The notes beneath the pieces are model-generated. The model was not told the DNA's origin. It made no database searches and saw nothing but the letters and a program-made list of their open reading frames with translations. A stretch of 64,000 nt of DNA from Morganella morganii_D (lineage in GTDB: Bacteria > Pseudomonadota > Gammaproteobacteria > Enterobacterales > Enterobacteriaceae), in assembly GCA_044772875.1 (NCBI GenBank), contig CP173058.1, positions 3,100,001 to 3,164,000 on the forward strand. Reading direction: 5' to 3'. Made by a program: the position numbers and the translations under genes. Of this stretch, positions 25,955 to 35,185 are shown piece after piece. Each line of letters begins with the position of its first letter. Position 1 is the stretch's first letter.

Positions 25955-27775
25955 TTAATCTTTGCTGCGGTGTGCGCGTTTGCGGTCGTTTTCAGTCAGG
26001 TGGCGTTTACGCAGACGGATAGACTTCGGCGTTACTTCCACTAATTCGTCATCATCGATAAATTCTAACGCCTGCTCCAGGGTTTTCTCGATAAACGGAG
26101 TCAGTGTGGTTGCTTCATCTGTACCGGATGCACGCATGTTAGTCAGTTTCTTACCGGTCAGGCAGTTAACTGTCAGGTCGTTTGAACGTGAGTGAATACC
26201 GATGAGCTGGCCTTCATACACTTCAGTACCGTGACCGACAAACAGCTTACCGCGATCCTGGAGGCTGTACAGTGCGTAAGCAACTGCTTTACCCTGGCCA
26301 TTGGAAATCATCACACCGTTCTGACGGCGGCCGATCTCACCCTGTTTAACATCATCATAGTGACTGAATGTTGCATACAGTAAACCGGTACCGGAAGTCA
26401 TCGTCATGAATTCAGTACGGAAACCGATCAGACCACGGCTCGGGATGCTGTAATCCAGACGTACACGACCTTTGCCATCCGGCATCATGTCACGCAGTTC
26501 GCCTTTACGTTCACCCAGAGCTTTCATCACATCACCCTGATGCTGCTCTTCGATATCCAGAGTTACCTGCTCGAACGGCTCCTGTTTGCGGCCGTCGATG
26601 TCGCGGAAGATAACGCGCGGACGGGATACCGCCAACTCAAAACCTTCACGGCGCATGTTTTCAATCAGAACAGATAAGTGCAGCTCACCACGGCCTGATA
26701 CACGGAATGCATCCGGGTCTTCAGTTTCTTCAACACGCAGTGCCACGTTGTGAACCAGTTCTTTCTTCAGACGGTCAAGGATCTGACGGGAAGTGACATA
26801 TTTCCCTTCTTTTCCGCAGAACGGTGAGGTGTTAACACAGAAATACATGCTGACTGTCGGTTCATCAACTGCCAGTGGTTTTAATGCTTCAACACAGCCG
26901 GTGTCACAGATAGTATCAGAGATATTCAGCTCACCCAGACCGGTCAGCGCGATGATATCACCGGCTTCCGCGACTTCAGCTTCGATACGATCCAGTCCTA
27001 AATGTCCGAGAACCTTACCGATTTTACCGTTACGGGTTTTACCTTCCGCATCGATAACAGTTACCTGCTGGTTTGGTCTGACTTTACCACGCTTGATGCG
27101 GCCAATCCCGATAACACCTAAATAGTTGTTGTAATCGAGCTGGGAGATCTGCATCTGGAACGGGCCGTCGAGGTCAACCTGAGGCGGCTCAACGTACTTA
27201 ACGATAGCTTCGTACAGCGGAGTCATGTCATCCGCCATATCGTTATAATCAGTACCCGCGATACCATTCAGCGCAGACGCGTAAATGATCGGGAAATCGA
27301 GCTGCTCATCGGTTGCGCCGAGGTTGTCAAACAGGTCAAACACCTGGTCGATAACCCAGTCAGGGCGTGCACCCGGACGGTCAATTTTGTTGATAACAAC
27401 GATTGGTTTCAGACCGTTTGCAAACGCTTTCTGAGTAACAAAGCGGGTCTGCGGCATCGGACCGTCCATCGCATCTACCAGCAGCAGTACGCTGTCAACC
27501 ATAGACATCACACGTTCTACTTCACCACCGAAATCGGCGTGCCCCGGGGTGTCAACGATGTTAATGTGATAGTCGTTCCACGTAATCGCGGTATTTTTTG
27601 CCAGAATAGTAATGCCGCGCTCTCTTTCCAGATCGCCGGAGTCCATTACACGCTCTTCCGGTTTTGAACGCTCATCAAACGTACCGGACTGCTGTAATAA
27701 TTTATCGACCAGCGTGGTCTTGCCATGGTCAACGTGAGCGATGATGGCAATATTTCTTAATTTCTCGATAGACAA
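25955..27775 (-). CDS. typA: Ribosome-associated GTPase TypA/BipA
   Basis: Translational GTPase of the EF-G/LepA group, which acts on ribosome assembly and stress or cold adaptation. It has 606 residues (E. coli 607). G1 is AHVDHGKTTL (residues 13-22), switch II DTPGHADFGGEVER, G4 NKIDRPGA and G5 YASALNGI. EF-G-like domains III and V follow, then the BipA-specific C-terminal domain ending RKRHLTENDRKRAHRSKD. It is transcribed divergently from glnA across a 560-bp control region, the E. coli order. Confidence 0.97.
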   Translation of the reverse strand: MSIEKLRNIAIIAHVDHGKTTLVDKLLQQSGTFDERSKPEERVMDSGDLERERGITILAKNTAITWNDYHINIVDTPGHADFGGEVERVMSMVDSVLLLVDAMDGPMPQTRFVTQKAFANGLKPIVVINKIDRPGARPDWVIDQVFDLFDNLGATDEQLDFPIIYASALNGIAGTDYNDMADDMTPLYEAIVKYVEPPQVDLDGPFQMQISQLDYNNYLGVIGIGRIKRGKVRPNQQVTVIDAEGKTRNGKIGKVLGHLGLDRIEAEVAEAGDIIALTGLGELNISDTICDTGCVEALKPLAVDEPTVSMYFCVNTSPFCGKEGKYVTSRQILDRLKKELVHNVALRVEETEDPDAFRVSGRGELHLSVLIENMRREGFELAVSRPRVIFRDIDGRKQEPFEQVTLDIEEQHQGDVMKALGERKGELRDMMPDGKGRVRLDYSIPSRGLIGFRTEFMTMTSGTGLLYATFSHYDDVKQGEIGRRQNGVMISNGQGKAVAYALYSLQDRGKLFVGHGTEVYEGQLIGIHSRSNDLTVNCLTGKKLTNMRASGTDEATTLTPFIEKTLEQALEFIDDDELVEVTPKSIRLRKRHLTENDRKRAHRSKD

Positions 27776-28093
27776 AGACTTGTACCGTTTTCGTTAATGG
27801 ATGGGAATTACGTCACAGATAGCATTCTTTTCAACAACGCCCATCTATGGTGTAGATGTTTGGTGGTATTTTACACGTTCTCTGAGGCAAGTGAAAGAAG
27901 TGTGATACATCTCACTTAAAAAATAAATGATTATAAAACATAGAGATAAAATTCATCCTGCCATTTTTTTACAAAATCAGCGGCGCATACCACGCTCAGC
28001 GACGAATTCAGAGGGGCATATCATAAACCTATTCAGGATAAAAGAGATACTTTTTTTGCTGTTGCGGCCGGTAAACAATAGCACTGCCCTGAT

Positions 28094-28110
28094 TGCACCA
28101 TAATAGTGCA
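28094..28110. promoter_or_regulatory. NtrC enhancer site 1 upstream of glnA
   Basis: TGCACCATAATAGTGCA is an NtrC (GlnG) palindrome of the TGCACC-N5-GGTGCA type, about 160 bp before the predicted sigma-54 start point. It pairs with the site at 28138. E. coli glnA has two strong NtrC sites at comparable distances. Confidence 0.85.
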
Positions 28111-28137
28111 TCCCGGCACCGCAAACCGAATCCGAAA

Positions 28138-28154
28138 TGCACTGTTATGGTGCA
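28138..28154. promoter_or_regulatory. NtrC enhancer site 2 upstream of glnA
   Basis: TGCACTGTTATGGTGCA is a second NtrC palindrome 44 bp (about four helical turns) from site 1. That phasing suits cooperative binding of phosphorylated NtrC dimers on one DNA face to activate glnAp2. Confidence 0.85.
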
Positions 28155-28226
28155 ATTTACCGCGTTTCCGCTATCCTTATTTGAGTAACCCGCTGCTGTA
28201 ACACGGTTTACACCCTTTTAAAAAAG

Positions 28227-28242
28227 TTGGCACGCTTTTCGC
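28227..28242 (+). promoter_or_regulatory. Sigma-54 promoter glnAp2
   Basis: TTGGCACGCTTTTCGC has the invariant GG (-24) and GC (-12) dinucleotides at correct spacing and is nearly identical to E. coli glnAp2. Transcription should begin about 12 bp downstream, giving a leader of some 85 nt before glnA. Confidence 0.88.
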
Positions 28243-28337
28243 TTTATATTTATCAAGCAATGTGAGAACCGCAATCAGTGTCCCTCAGGGTGACCACCAG
28301 AGGATTGACGGAACATCCCAAACCAGGAGATCTGAAT

Positions 28338-29747
28338 ATGTCTGTTGAACATGTATTGACCATGATGAAAGAGCACAACGTTAAATTCGTGGACTTACGC
28401 TTTACCGATACCAAAGGCAAGGAACAGCATGTATCGATTCCTGCTCATCAGGTAGATGAAGATTTCTTCGAAGACGGGAAAATGTTCGACGGTTCCTCAA
28501 TGGCCGGCTGGAAAGGCATCAACGAATCCGACATGGTACTGATGCCGATTGCGGAATCCGCCCTGATCGACCCGTTCTTTGAAGTCCCGGCACTGGTTCT
28601 GCGCTGTGATGTGTTAGAGCCGAATACCATGCAGGGTTATGACCGCGACCCGCGCTCTATCGCCAAACGTGCCGAAGATTTCCTGCGTACCAGCGGTATT
28701 GCTGATACCGTCCTGTTCGGGCCTGAGCCTGAGTTTTTCCTGTTCGATGATATCCGTTTCGGTGCGGATATCTCCGGTGCTTACTATCATATCAATGATA
28801 TTGAAGCAGCCTGGAACACCGGTACCGTCTATCCGGAAGGCAACAAAGGCCACCGTCCGCGCGTGAAAGGTGGTTATTTCCCGCTGCCGCCGGTCGATTC
28901 CTCACAGGATCTGCGTTCCGAAATGTGTCTGATTATGGAAGAAATGGGTCTGGTGGTGGAGGCACATCACCACGAAGTCGGTACTGCCGGCCAGAACGAA
29001 ATCGCTACCCGCTTCAATACCATGACGCTGAAAGCAGACGAAACCCAGATGTACAAATATGTGGTGCAGAATGTGGCGCACCGCTACGGCAAAACCGCGA
29101 CCTTTATGCCAAAACCGCTGGTCGGTGATAACGGCTCCGGTATGCACTGCCATATGTCTCTGTCAAAAGACGGCGTTAACCTGTTCTCCGGGGATAAATA
29201 TGCCGGTCTGTCAGAAATGGCTCTCTATTATATCGGCGGGATCATCAGACACGCCCGTGCTCTGAATGCCTTTACCAACCCGACCACCAACTCCTACAAA
29301 CGTCTGGTGCCGGGCTATGAAGCACCGGTCATGCTGGCCTACTCCGCCCGTAACCGCTCGGCATCAATCCGTATCCCGATTGTATCCGGCGCGAAAGCCC
29401 GCCGTATTGAAGTCCGCTTCCCTGACCCGGCAGCTAACCCGTATCTGGCCTTTGCGGCACAGCTGATGGCCGGTCTGGACGGTATCATCAATAAAATTCA
29501 TCCGGGCGATGCCATGGATAAAAACCTGTATGACCTGCCGCCGGAAGAAGCGAAAGAAATCCCGACTGTCGCACCGTCTCTGGGCGATGCACTGGATGCG
29601 CTGGCAGCTGACCACGAGTTCCTGGTACGCGGCGGTGTGTTTACCGAAGATGCGATTAACACCTATATCGACCTGCTGCGCGCCGATGTTCAGCGCCTGA
29701 ATATGACGCCGCATCCGGTTGAATTTGATATGTATTACAGCGTGTGA
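28338..29747 (+). CDS. glnA: Glutamine synthetase type I
   Basis: Dodecameric cytosolic enzyme that joins ammonia and glutamate with ATP; the main ammonia-assimilating enzyme at low nitrogen. It has 469 residues, the E. coli length. Visible landmarks are KFVDLRFTDTKGKEQHV (beta-grasp), the latch-side DGSSMAGW, metal and ATP sites FGPEPEFFLFD and KPLVGDNGSGMHCHMSL, and NRSASIRIP. The Tyr in DKNLYDLPPEEAKEIP is the adenylylation site used by GlnE. ATG 28338 has AGGAGA upstream; the in-frame ATG twenty codons earlier lacks one. It is first in glnA-glnL-glnG, driven by the sigma-54/NtrC promoter upstream. Confidence 0.98.
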   Translation: MSVEHVLTMMKEHNVKFVDLRFTDTKGKEQHVSIPAHQVDEDFFEDGKMFDGSSMAGWKGINESDMVLMPIAESALIDPFFEVPALVLRCDVLEPNTMQGYDRDPRSIAKRAEDFLRTSGIADTVLFGPEPEFFLFDDIRFGADISGAYYHINDIEAAWNTGTVYPEGNKGHRPRVKGGYFPLPPVDSSQDLRSEMCLIMEEMGLVVEAHHHEVGTAGQNEIATRFNTMTLKADETQMYKYVVQNVAHRYGKTATFMPKPLVGDNGSGMHCHMSLSKDGVNLFSGDKYAGLSEMALYYIGGIIRHARALNAFTNPTTNSYKRLVPGYEAPVMLAYSARNRSASIRIPIVSGAKARRIEVRFPDPAANPYLAFAAQLMAGLDGIINKIHPGDAMDKNLYDLPPEEAKEIPTVAPSLGDALDALAADHEFLVRGGVFTEDAINTYIDLLRADVQRLNMTPHPVEFDMYYSV

Positions 29748-29820
29748 TTCTGATAGTGCTGCTGTTTGGCAGTACTCAGAGTGACAGGCTCCGGTTTATT
29801 TTGTTGCCGTGAAGCACTTG

Positions 29821-29844
29821 ACCCGCCGTTGGGCGGGTCCTTTT
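29821..29844 (+). terminator. Terminator/attenuator between glnA and glnL
   Basis: The stem ACCCGCC / GGCGGGT with loop GTTG is followed by CCTTTTC. It lies 73 bp after glnA. As in E. coli, it would stop most glnA transcripts and let a fraction read into glnLG. Confidence 0.75.
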
Positions 29845-29869
29845 CTCCTGCGGGGTAAATATGCTACAA

Positions 29870-29886
29870 TGCACCAAATTGGTGCA
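29870..29886. promoter_or_regulatory. NtrC site over the glnL promoter
   Basis: TGCACCAAATTGGTGCA is a perfect NtrC palindrome ending 15 bp before the glnL ATG. In E. coli the equivalent site lets NtrC repress glnLp, which keeps NtrB/NtrC levels low. The same autoregulation is inferred here. Confidence 0.82.
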
Positions 29887-29901
29887 AAGAGGTGGATAAC
29901 A

Positions 29902-30951
29902 ATGAACCCGGATAACAAACCGCAGGCAGAACAGCTCCTTGATTCACTGATCAACTGCGTCCTGCTGCTGGATAATGCTCTGATTATCCGTTACGCCAAC
30001 CAGTCGGCCATGCAGTTATTCGCCCAGAGTGCCCGTAAACTCACCGGCACACCGCTTCCTATTCTGTACAGCTACCTTTCCCTCGATACCGCCACATTGC
30101 AGGCCACACTGGCAGAAGGCCACAGCTTTACTGACAATGATGTGACCCTGGTGGTGAATAACCAGATGCACGCTCTTTCGCTGAGTGCCCAGGCAGTATC
30201 CGGAGATTTTATTCTGCTGGAACTGACACCCCTCGACAGTCACCGGCGCATTACCCAGGAGCAGTTACAGCAGGCACAACAGGCCGCCGCCCGTGATCTG
30301 GTACGCGGACTGGCGCACGAAATCAAAAACCCGCTCGGCGGGCTGCGCGGCGCGGCACAACTGTTATCCCGCGCCCTGCCGGATCCGTCACTTCAGGAAT
30401 ACACACAGGTCATTATCGAGCAGGCTGATCGTCTGCGGGTACTGGTTGATCGCCTTCTCGGCCCCCAGCATCCGGGCCGGAAAAGTATGCAGAGTATTCA
30501 CCATGTGGCGGAGCGGGTTTTTCAGCTCATCAATCTGGAAAAACCGGACAATATCACGCTGGTCAAAGATTACGACCCCAGTTTGCCGGAGTTATCGCAT
30601 TATCCTGACCAGATCGAGCAGGTTATCCTCAATATTATGCGCAATGCTCTGGAAGCCCTGCACACCGCAGGCGGCACCATTATTCTGCGCACCCGCACAG
30701 CATTCCGGGTGATACTGCACGGTGAGCGTTACCGGCTGGCTGCCAGGATTGATATTGAGGACAACGGCCCGGGCATTCCGCCGCATATCCTGGATACCCT
30801 GTTTTACCCGATGGTCAGCGGTCGTGAAGGCGGCTCCGGGCTGGGTTTATCCATCGCCCGTAATCTGATAGACCAGCATAACGGAAAAATAGAATTCAGC
30901 AGCTGGCCGGGCCACACCTTATTTTCACTTTATCTGCCAATCCGTCAGTAA
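29902..30951 (+). CDS. glnL: Nitrogen regulation sensor kinase/phosphatase NtrB
   Basis: Cytosolic histidine kinase that phosphorylates NtrC when nitrogen is scarce and, with PII, dephosphorylates it when plentiful. It has 349 residues, the E. coli length. An N-terminal PAS domain (about 5-115) precedes the H-box RGLAHEIKNPLGGLRGAAQLL, whose His is the phosphorylation site. The N-box is NIMRNALEAL, and the G-boxes are DNGPGIPPHILDTLFYPMVS and GGSGLGLSIARNLI. No membrane segment is present. ATG 29902 has AGAGGTGG upstream. It is 18 bp ahead of glnG. Confidence 0.96.
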   Translation: MNPDNKPQAEQLLDSLINCVLLLDNALIIRYANQSAMQLFAQSARKLTGTPLPILYSYLSLDTATLQATLAEGHSFTDNDVTLVVNNQMHALSLSAQAVSGDFILLELTPLDSHRRITQEQLQQAQQAAARDLVRGLAHEIKNPLGGLRGAAQLLSRALPDPSLQEYTQVIIEQADRLRVLVDRLLGPQHPGRKSMQSIHHVAERVFQLINLEKPDNITLVKDYDPSLPELSHYPDQIEQVILNIMRNALEALHTAGGTIILRTRTAFRVILHGERYRLAARIDIEDNGPGIPPHILDTLFYPMVSGREGGSGLGLSIARNLIDQHNGKIEFSSWPGHTLFSLYLPIRQ

Positions 30952-30969
30952 GCCTGTTGAGGAGGTCAT

Positions 30970-32424
30970 ATGCAACCGGGAAAAATCTGGGTCGTTGATG
31001 ATGACAGCGCGATCCGCTGGGTGCTTGAGCGCGCACTGAGCAGCGCCGGTTATGCCTGTGTCTGTTTTGACAATGCTGAAAATGTACTGGCGGCACTGGG
31101 CAGCGGACAGCCGGACGTATTGATCTCCGATATCCGGATGCCGGGTATGGACGGCTTGTCTCTGCTGGCGGCAGTCAAACAGCATAACCCTCTGCTGCCG
31201 GTGATTATTATGACCGCCCATTCCGACCTGGATGCTGCTGTAAATGCTTACCGGCAGGGCGCATTTGATTATCTGCCGAAACCCTTTGATATTGATGATG
31301 CAGTCACGCTGGCTGCCCGTGCCCTGGAGCATTACCGTGAACAACATATGCCGGTGCGGCAGGAAGCGGCCTCCGACCCGGTATCCGGTATTATCGGTGA
31401 ATCCCCCGCGATGCAGGAAGTATACAGAGTGATAGGCCGGTTATCCCGCTCTTCCATCAGTGTGCTGATTAACGGCGAGTCCGGAACCGGGAAGGAGCTG
31501 GTGGCTCACGCTCTGCACCATCACAGCCCGCGTGCGGATGCGCCGTTTATTGCCCTCAATATGGCGGCAATCCCGAAAGATTTGATTGAGTCAGAACTCT
31601 TCGGCCATGAAAAAGGCGCTTTCACCGGTGCATTACAGGTTCGGCAGGGGCGTTTTGAGCAGGCTGACGGCGGCTCGCTGTTTCTCGATGAAATCGGTGA
31701 TATGCCGCTCGATATTCAGACCCGGCTGCTGCGCGTGCTGGCGGAAGGTCAGTTTTACCGCGTCGGCGGCTATGCGCCGATAAAGGTGGATGTGAGAATT
31801 ATTGCCGCAACCCATCAGGATCTGGAGCGGCTGGTGACGGAAGGCAAATTCCGTGAAGACCTGTTTCACCGCCTGAATGTTATCCGCATGCAGTTGCCGC
31901 CGCTGCGGGAACGGCCGGGGGATATTCCGCGTCTGACCCGCCATTTTCTGCAAAAAACAGCAAAAGAGCTGAGAACAGAAGCAAAAACCCTGCATCCGGA
32001 GACCGAAAAATTACTGATGCAGTTGCCATGGTCCGGTAACGTCCGCCAGCTGGAAAACGTCTGCCGCTGGCTGACTGTGATGTCCGCCACTCAGGAAGTG
32101 CTGCCGCAGGATCTGCCTGCCGACCTGGCAATGACCGCGGCCGGAGAACACATCCGTTATGAAAACAGTTATGACCCGGCCGCCGGCAGCTGGGACCAGC
32201 AGCTGGCGCAATGGGCGGATGCACAGTTACGGGCCGGAAAAACAGACCTGCTGGCGGACGCCCTGCCGCTGTTTGAACGCACACTGTTACAGTGCGCGCT
32301 GAATTACAGTAGCGGACACAAACAGGATGCCGCACGCCTGCTGGGCTGGGGACGCAATACGCTGACGCGGAAACTGAAAGAGGCCGGGATTGATGATACC
32401 GCATCAACCCCGGAAACAGATTAA
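30970..32424 (+). CDS. glnG: Nitrogen regulation response regulator NtrC
   Basis: Sigma-54 enhancer-binding activator of nitrogen genes. It has 484 residues, some 15 more than E. coli, with the extra length in the linker before the DNA-binding domain. The receiver domain (1-120) has the phospho-acceptor in LISDIRMPGMDG. The AAA+ domain (about 145-375) has Walker A GESGTGKE, the sigma-54 contact loop GAFTGA and Walker B GGSLFLDEIGDM. The C-terminal Fis-type HTH is GHKQDAARLLGWGRNTLTRKLKE. It recognises the TGCACC-N5-GGTGCA sites found at 28094, 28138 and 29870. Its stop overlaps the end of hemN by four bases. Confidence 0.97.
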   Translation: MQPGKIWVVDDDSAIRWVLERALSSAGYACVCFDNAENVLAALGSGQPDVLISDIRMPGMDGLSLLAAVKQHNPLLPVIIMTAHSDLDAAVNAYRQGAFDYLPKPFDIDDAVTLAARALEHYREQHMPVRQEAASDPVSGIIGESPAMQEVYRVIGRLSRSSISVLINGESGTGKELVAHALHHHSPRADAPFIALNMAAIPKDLIESELFGHEKGAFTGALQVRQGRFEQADGGSLFLDEIGDMPLDIQTRLLRVLAEGQFYRVGGYAPIKVDVRIIAATHQDLERLVTEGKFREDLFHRLNVIRMQLPPLRERPGDIPRLTRHFLQKTAKELRTEAKTLHPETEKLLMQLPWSGNVRQLENVCRWLTVMSATQEVLPQDLPADLAMTAAGEHIRYENSYDPAAGSWDQQLAQWADAQLRAGKTDLLADALPLFERTLLQCALNYSSGHKQDAARLLGWGRNTLTRKLKEAGIDDTASTPETD

Positions 32425-33791
32425 ATCACGCGGGAGAACTGACGCTGCCGCATCTGGTTGCGCAGATAAGTATCAAAACACATACAGATATTACGGATAA
32501 GCAGGCGTCCGCGCGGCGTAACCACCAGGGCATCATCGCGGATCTCAACCAGACCGTCATCAGCCATCGGCTGTAATAATTGCAGATCTTCGGCGAAATG
32601 AGTTTTAAAATTCAGGTTGTACTGCTTTTCAATCTGCGCATAATCCAGCCGGAAATTACAGATCAGTGCCTTAATCACATCACGGCGCAGGCAATCTTCC
32701 TCAGTCAGCACCAGACCACGGCACAGCCCGTTACCGCGCTCTTCCACCTGAGCATACCAGGTTTTCAGGTCTTTCCGGTTCTGGGCATAGTGGTCACCCA
32801 GCATACTGATCGCAGAGACACCAAAGCCCAGTAAATCACACTCTTCATGGGTGGTGTACCCCTGGAAATTGCGGTGCAGGATTCCGTTATTCTGCGCGAC
32901 AGCCAGCTCATCATCCGGTTTGGCAAAATGATCCATCCCGATAAACTGATAACCGCTGCCGGTCAGGTTTTCAATCGTCTGCTGTAAAATCGTCAGTTTC
33001 TGCTCTGCGGAAGGCAGATCCTCATCTTTGATTTTCCGCTGGGCGGCAAACAGGTTCGGCAGATGGGCATAGTTAAAGACACTCAGGCGATCCGGCGACA
33101 ACTCCGCCACCCGTTTCAGGGTAAAGGCAAAACTCTCCGGGGTCTGTTTCGGCAGCCCGTAAATCAGGTCAATACTGACGGATTCAAACCCGGTCTCACG
33201 GGCGCGCTCCACCAGCGCAAAAATTGTGGCTTCATCCTGCTCACGGTTGACTAGGCGCTGCACTTCTTTATTGAAATCCTGTACACCCATACTCAGGCGG
33301 TTAAATCCTTCCGTCCGCAGATGGTTGATAACATCCAATCCGATTTCACGCGGGTCGATTTCAATGGAAAGTTCGGCATCCGCCGCAAAATGAAAATGCT
33401 GACGCAGCATACCGGTCAGGCGGCTGATTTGTACTTTATCGAGATAGGTCGGCGTACCGCCGCCCCAGTGCATCTGATGCACTTCGCGTCCGGCAAACAG
33501 TGGCGCACGGGCGGCGATTTCTTTCTCCAGCACAGCCAGATATTCATTCGCTTTATGTTTCTGCCGGGTGACTAATTTATTACAGCCGCAGAAGTAACAT
33601 AGTTTATGGCAGAACGGGATATGCACATATAACGACAGCGGGCGCTCCGGATAGCGGTTTGCTGAGGCGATAAAGTCACTGTCACTGTACTGCTGATTAA
33701 ATTCCAGTGCGGTCGGATACGAGGTGTATCGCGGGCCGGAATGGTTATATTTCCGGATCAATGCCAGATCCCAGATGATCGCGTCAGACAT
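32421..33791 (-). CDS. hemN: Oxygen-independent coproporphyrinogen III oxidase HemN
   Basis: Radical SAM enzyme that converts coproporphyrinogen III to protoporphyrinogen IX for heme synthesis without oxygen. It has 456 residues (E. coli 457). The [4Fe-4S]-binding motif is CHKLCYFCGC (residues about 62-71, CxxxCxxC). Other family marks are YVHIPF just before it, HWGGGTPTYL, and SMGVQDFNKEVQRLVNREQ. The C-terminal HemN_C domain ends FDTYLRNQMRQRQFSRVI. It converges on glnG with a 4-bp overlap of the coding ends, as in E. coli, where the two genes also face each other. Confidence 0.97.
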   Translation of the reverse strand: MSDAIIWDLALIRKYNHSGPRYTSYPTALEFNQQYSDSDFIASANRYPERPLSLYVHIPFCHKLCYFCGCNKLVTRQKHKANEYLAVLEKEIAARAPLFAGREVHQMHWGGGTPTYLDKVQISRLTGMLRQHFHFAADAELSIEIDPREIGLDVINHLRTEGFNRLSMGVQDFNKEVQRLVNREQDEATIFALVERARETGFESVSIDLIYGLPKQTPESFAFTLKRVAELSPDRLSVFNYAHLPNLFAAQRKIKDEDLPSAEQKLTILQQTIENLTGSGYQFIGMDHFAKPDDELAVAQNNGILHRNFQGYTTHEECDLLGFGVSAISMLGDHYAQNRKDLKTWYAQVEERGNGLCRGLVLTEEDCLRRDVIKALICNFRLDYAQIEKQYNLNFKTHFAEDLQLLQPMADDGLVEIRDDALVVTPRGRLLIRNICMCFDTYLRNQMRQRQFSRVI

Positions 33792-33925
33792 GCTCTCCCC
33801 TTTGCTTCACCTTTGCAGAATTAATGTATTTCCGTTCTCTGACGGTTTAGTGTGCCGCACAGTTTATCGGATCTGCCGCCCGATTAACATGATCGTGCCA
33901 CAGACGGATAATCCGGGGTGTATCA

Positions 33926-34204
33926 CTATAATGCGGTCAGCATTGCCGCTAATCCGAACAGAACGCCGGGCGCATTGGCAACCGCAACCGGCAGATCTTT
34001 CACTTTAATGCCGTAAATTACCCAAAGCGTACAGTTAAATGCAGCAGCCAGCGGCTGTAAAGGTGACGTTTTATGTCCCGCCAGATTATCCATAATCTGA
34101 GGAATATAGGAGACATACATACAAAATGCCGTAAATGTTGCCACCCAGCCAAGGCAGCGGATAAAGCGGCTGTGATCATGCGGCTGAGGTTTGGTATTAC
34201 CCAT
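33926..34204 (-). CDS. SemiSWEET-family sugar transporter
   Basis: A 92-residue inner-membrane protein with three hydrophobic helices, the triple-helix bundle of SemiSWEETs, which dimerise to form a sugar uniporter. The PQ-loop motif is in YVSYIPQIMDN (about residues 30-40). The TM2 segment LAAAFNCTLWVIYGIKVKDLP has the Asn and Trp expected at the substrate pocket, and NAPGVLFGLAA closes the protein. The substrate (glucose or sucrose in characterised members) is unknown here. It sits alone between hemN and yihI; these are direct neighbours in E. coli, so it is an insertion relative to that order. Confidence 0.85.
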   Translation of the reverse strand: MGNTKPQPHDHSRFIRCLGWVATFTAFCMYVSYIPQIMDNLAGHKTSPLQPLAAAFNCTLWVIYGIKVKDLPVAVANAPGVLFGLAAMLTAL

Positions 34205-34394
34205 CGATTTCTCCCGGAGAGCTGTATCAGCATAATCCTGTATTATTCTTCAGAATTATTTATTATTTTCAGTAATATATCTGCCGTGACTGTCACAGAA
34301 AAACAGCGGGAATATTGCAGATAACAGTCGCCCGGGCAGTATTTAATCCGCCATTAAGGCAGATAACAACGTAAACACGTAGGCTTAATATAAG

Positions 34395-34430
34395 AAAACC
34401 GGCATAACAGTCGCCCGTTATGCCGGTTTT
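34395..34430. terminator. Terminator downstream of yihI
   Basis: A 14-bp stem (AAAACCGGCATAAC / GTTATGCCGGTTTT) with an 8-nt loop lies 37 bp past the yihI stop. It is symmetrical and has short T-runs on either strand. The 190 bp between it and the SemiSWEET gene hold nothing else I can name. Confidence 0.75.
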
Positions 34431-34466
34431 TACGCAGTGCCGCCGGTTCCGGTAAATGACCGGGGA

Positions 34467-34970
34467 TCAGCGCCCTTTCAGCAGTTGCATGATGTCGTCG
34501 GTTTTCTCTTCATCATCATCTTCATCAAGAGAAATACCGAGTTTTTCCATCAGCGCGTCGATACGTTCCAGCATGGTATCAACGTAAGTGTTCTCTTCTG
34601 CGGTCAGGGTCTCATTGTTCTCAAGGCGCAGCAATAATGCATCGAGACGCTCGTCGTTCTCGAGTTTTGCCAGTTCTTCTTCAGGAGATAATCTGGCTTT
34701 GACCGGCTCAGCCGGTTTTTTTACCGCCGGTTTGACAGAGGTTTTACCTTCCGCAAACAACGAAACCGGTTTTTTACTGCCGATACGCGGATCAGCAACC
34801 ACATTTTCCGTACCACGGCCGGTCTTGCGGGCATCATCCTGCTGACGGACACCGGCCGGATTACCGCGATGCTTTTTCTGCCGTTTGCGTTCACGGCCTT
34901 CCGCGTTGAGCTCTTCACGGCTTTTTTTCGGCGTCCGTGACCGGGATGGTTTTTTTGAAATAGCGGCCAT
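34467..34970 (-). CDS. yihI: Der GTPase-activating protein YihI
   Basis: Stimulates GTP hydrolysis by the ribosome-assembly GTPase Der and so tunes 50S maturation. It has 167 residues (E. coli 169). The N-terminal half is very basic and low-complexity (SKKPSRSRTPKKSREELNAEGRERKRQKKHRGNPAG). The C-terminal half is acidic and helical (LEENERLDALL-like repeats, then LGISLDEDDDEEKTDDIMQLLKGR). This charge split is diagnostic of YihI. Confidence 0.92.
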   Translation of the reverse strand: MAAISKKPSRSRTPKKSREELNAEGRERKRQKKHRGNPAGVRQQDDARKTGRGTENVVADPRIGSKKPVSLFAEGKTSVKPAVKKPAEPVKARLSPEEELAKLENDERLDALLLRLENNETLTAEENTYVDTMLERIDALMEKLGISLDEDDDEEKTDDIMQLLKGR

Positions 34971-35185
34971 ATACCTTACTCGCTTAAAAATAACTGATTA
35001 ATTTGTGTTAACATTTATCACGTAAATGAACAGTACAAAACTATATTCACGGCTTCGGGACTACCCGCAGCCACGACAATGATTCGCTGGCGGTTAGTTT
35101 ACCCTGATTTCCGTCAAAACGATCCATCATTTCGCCTCCGGGTGAATAATGAACACTGCCATTATTTTAACCAAGATATAGAATT

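Noticed and set aside
34205..35185. A search for csrC or spf sRNA genes, which lie near yihI in E. coli
   Set aside because: No run of GGA motifs typical of CsrC and no Spot 42-like sequence could be seen on either strand of this interval.
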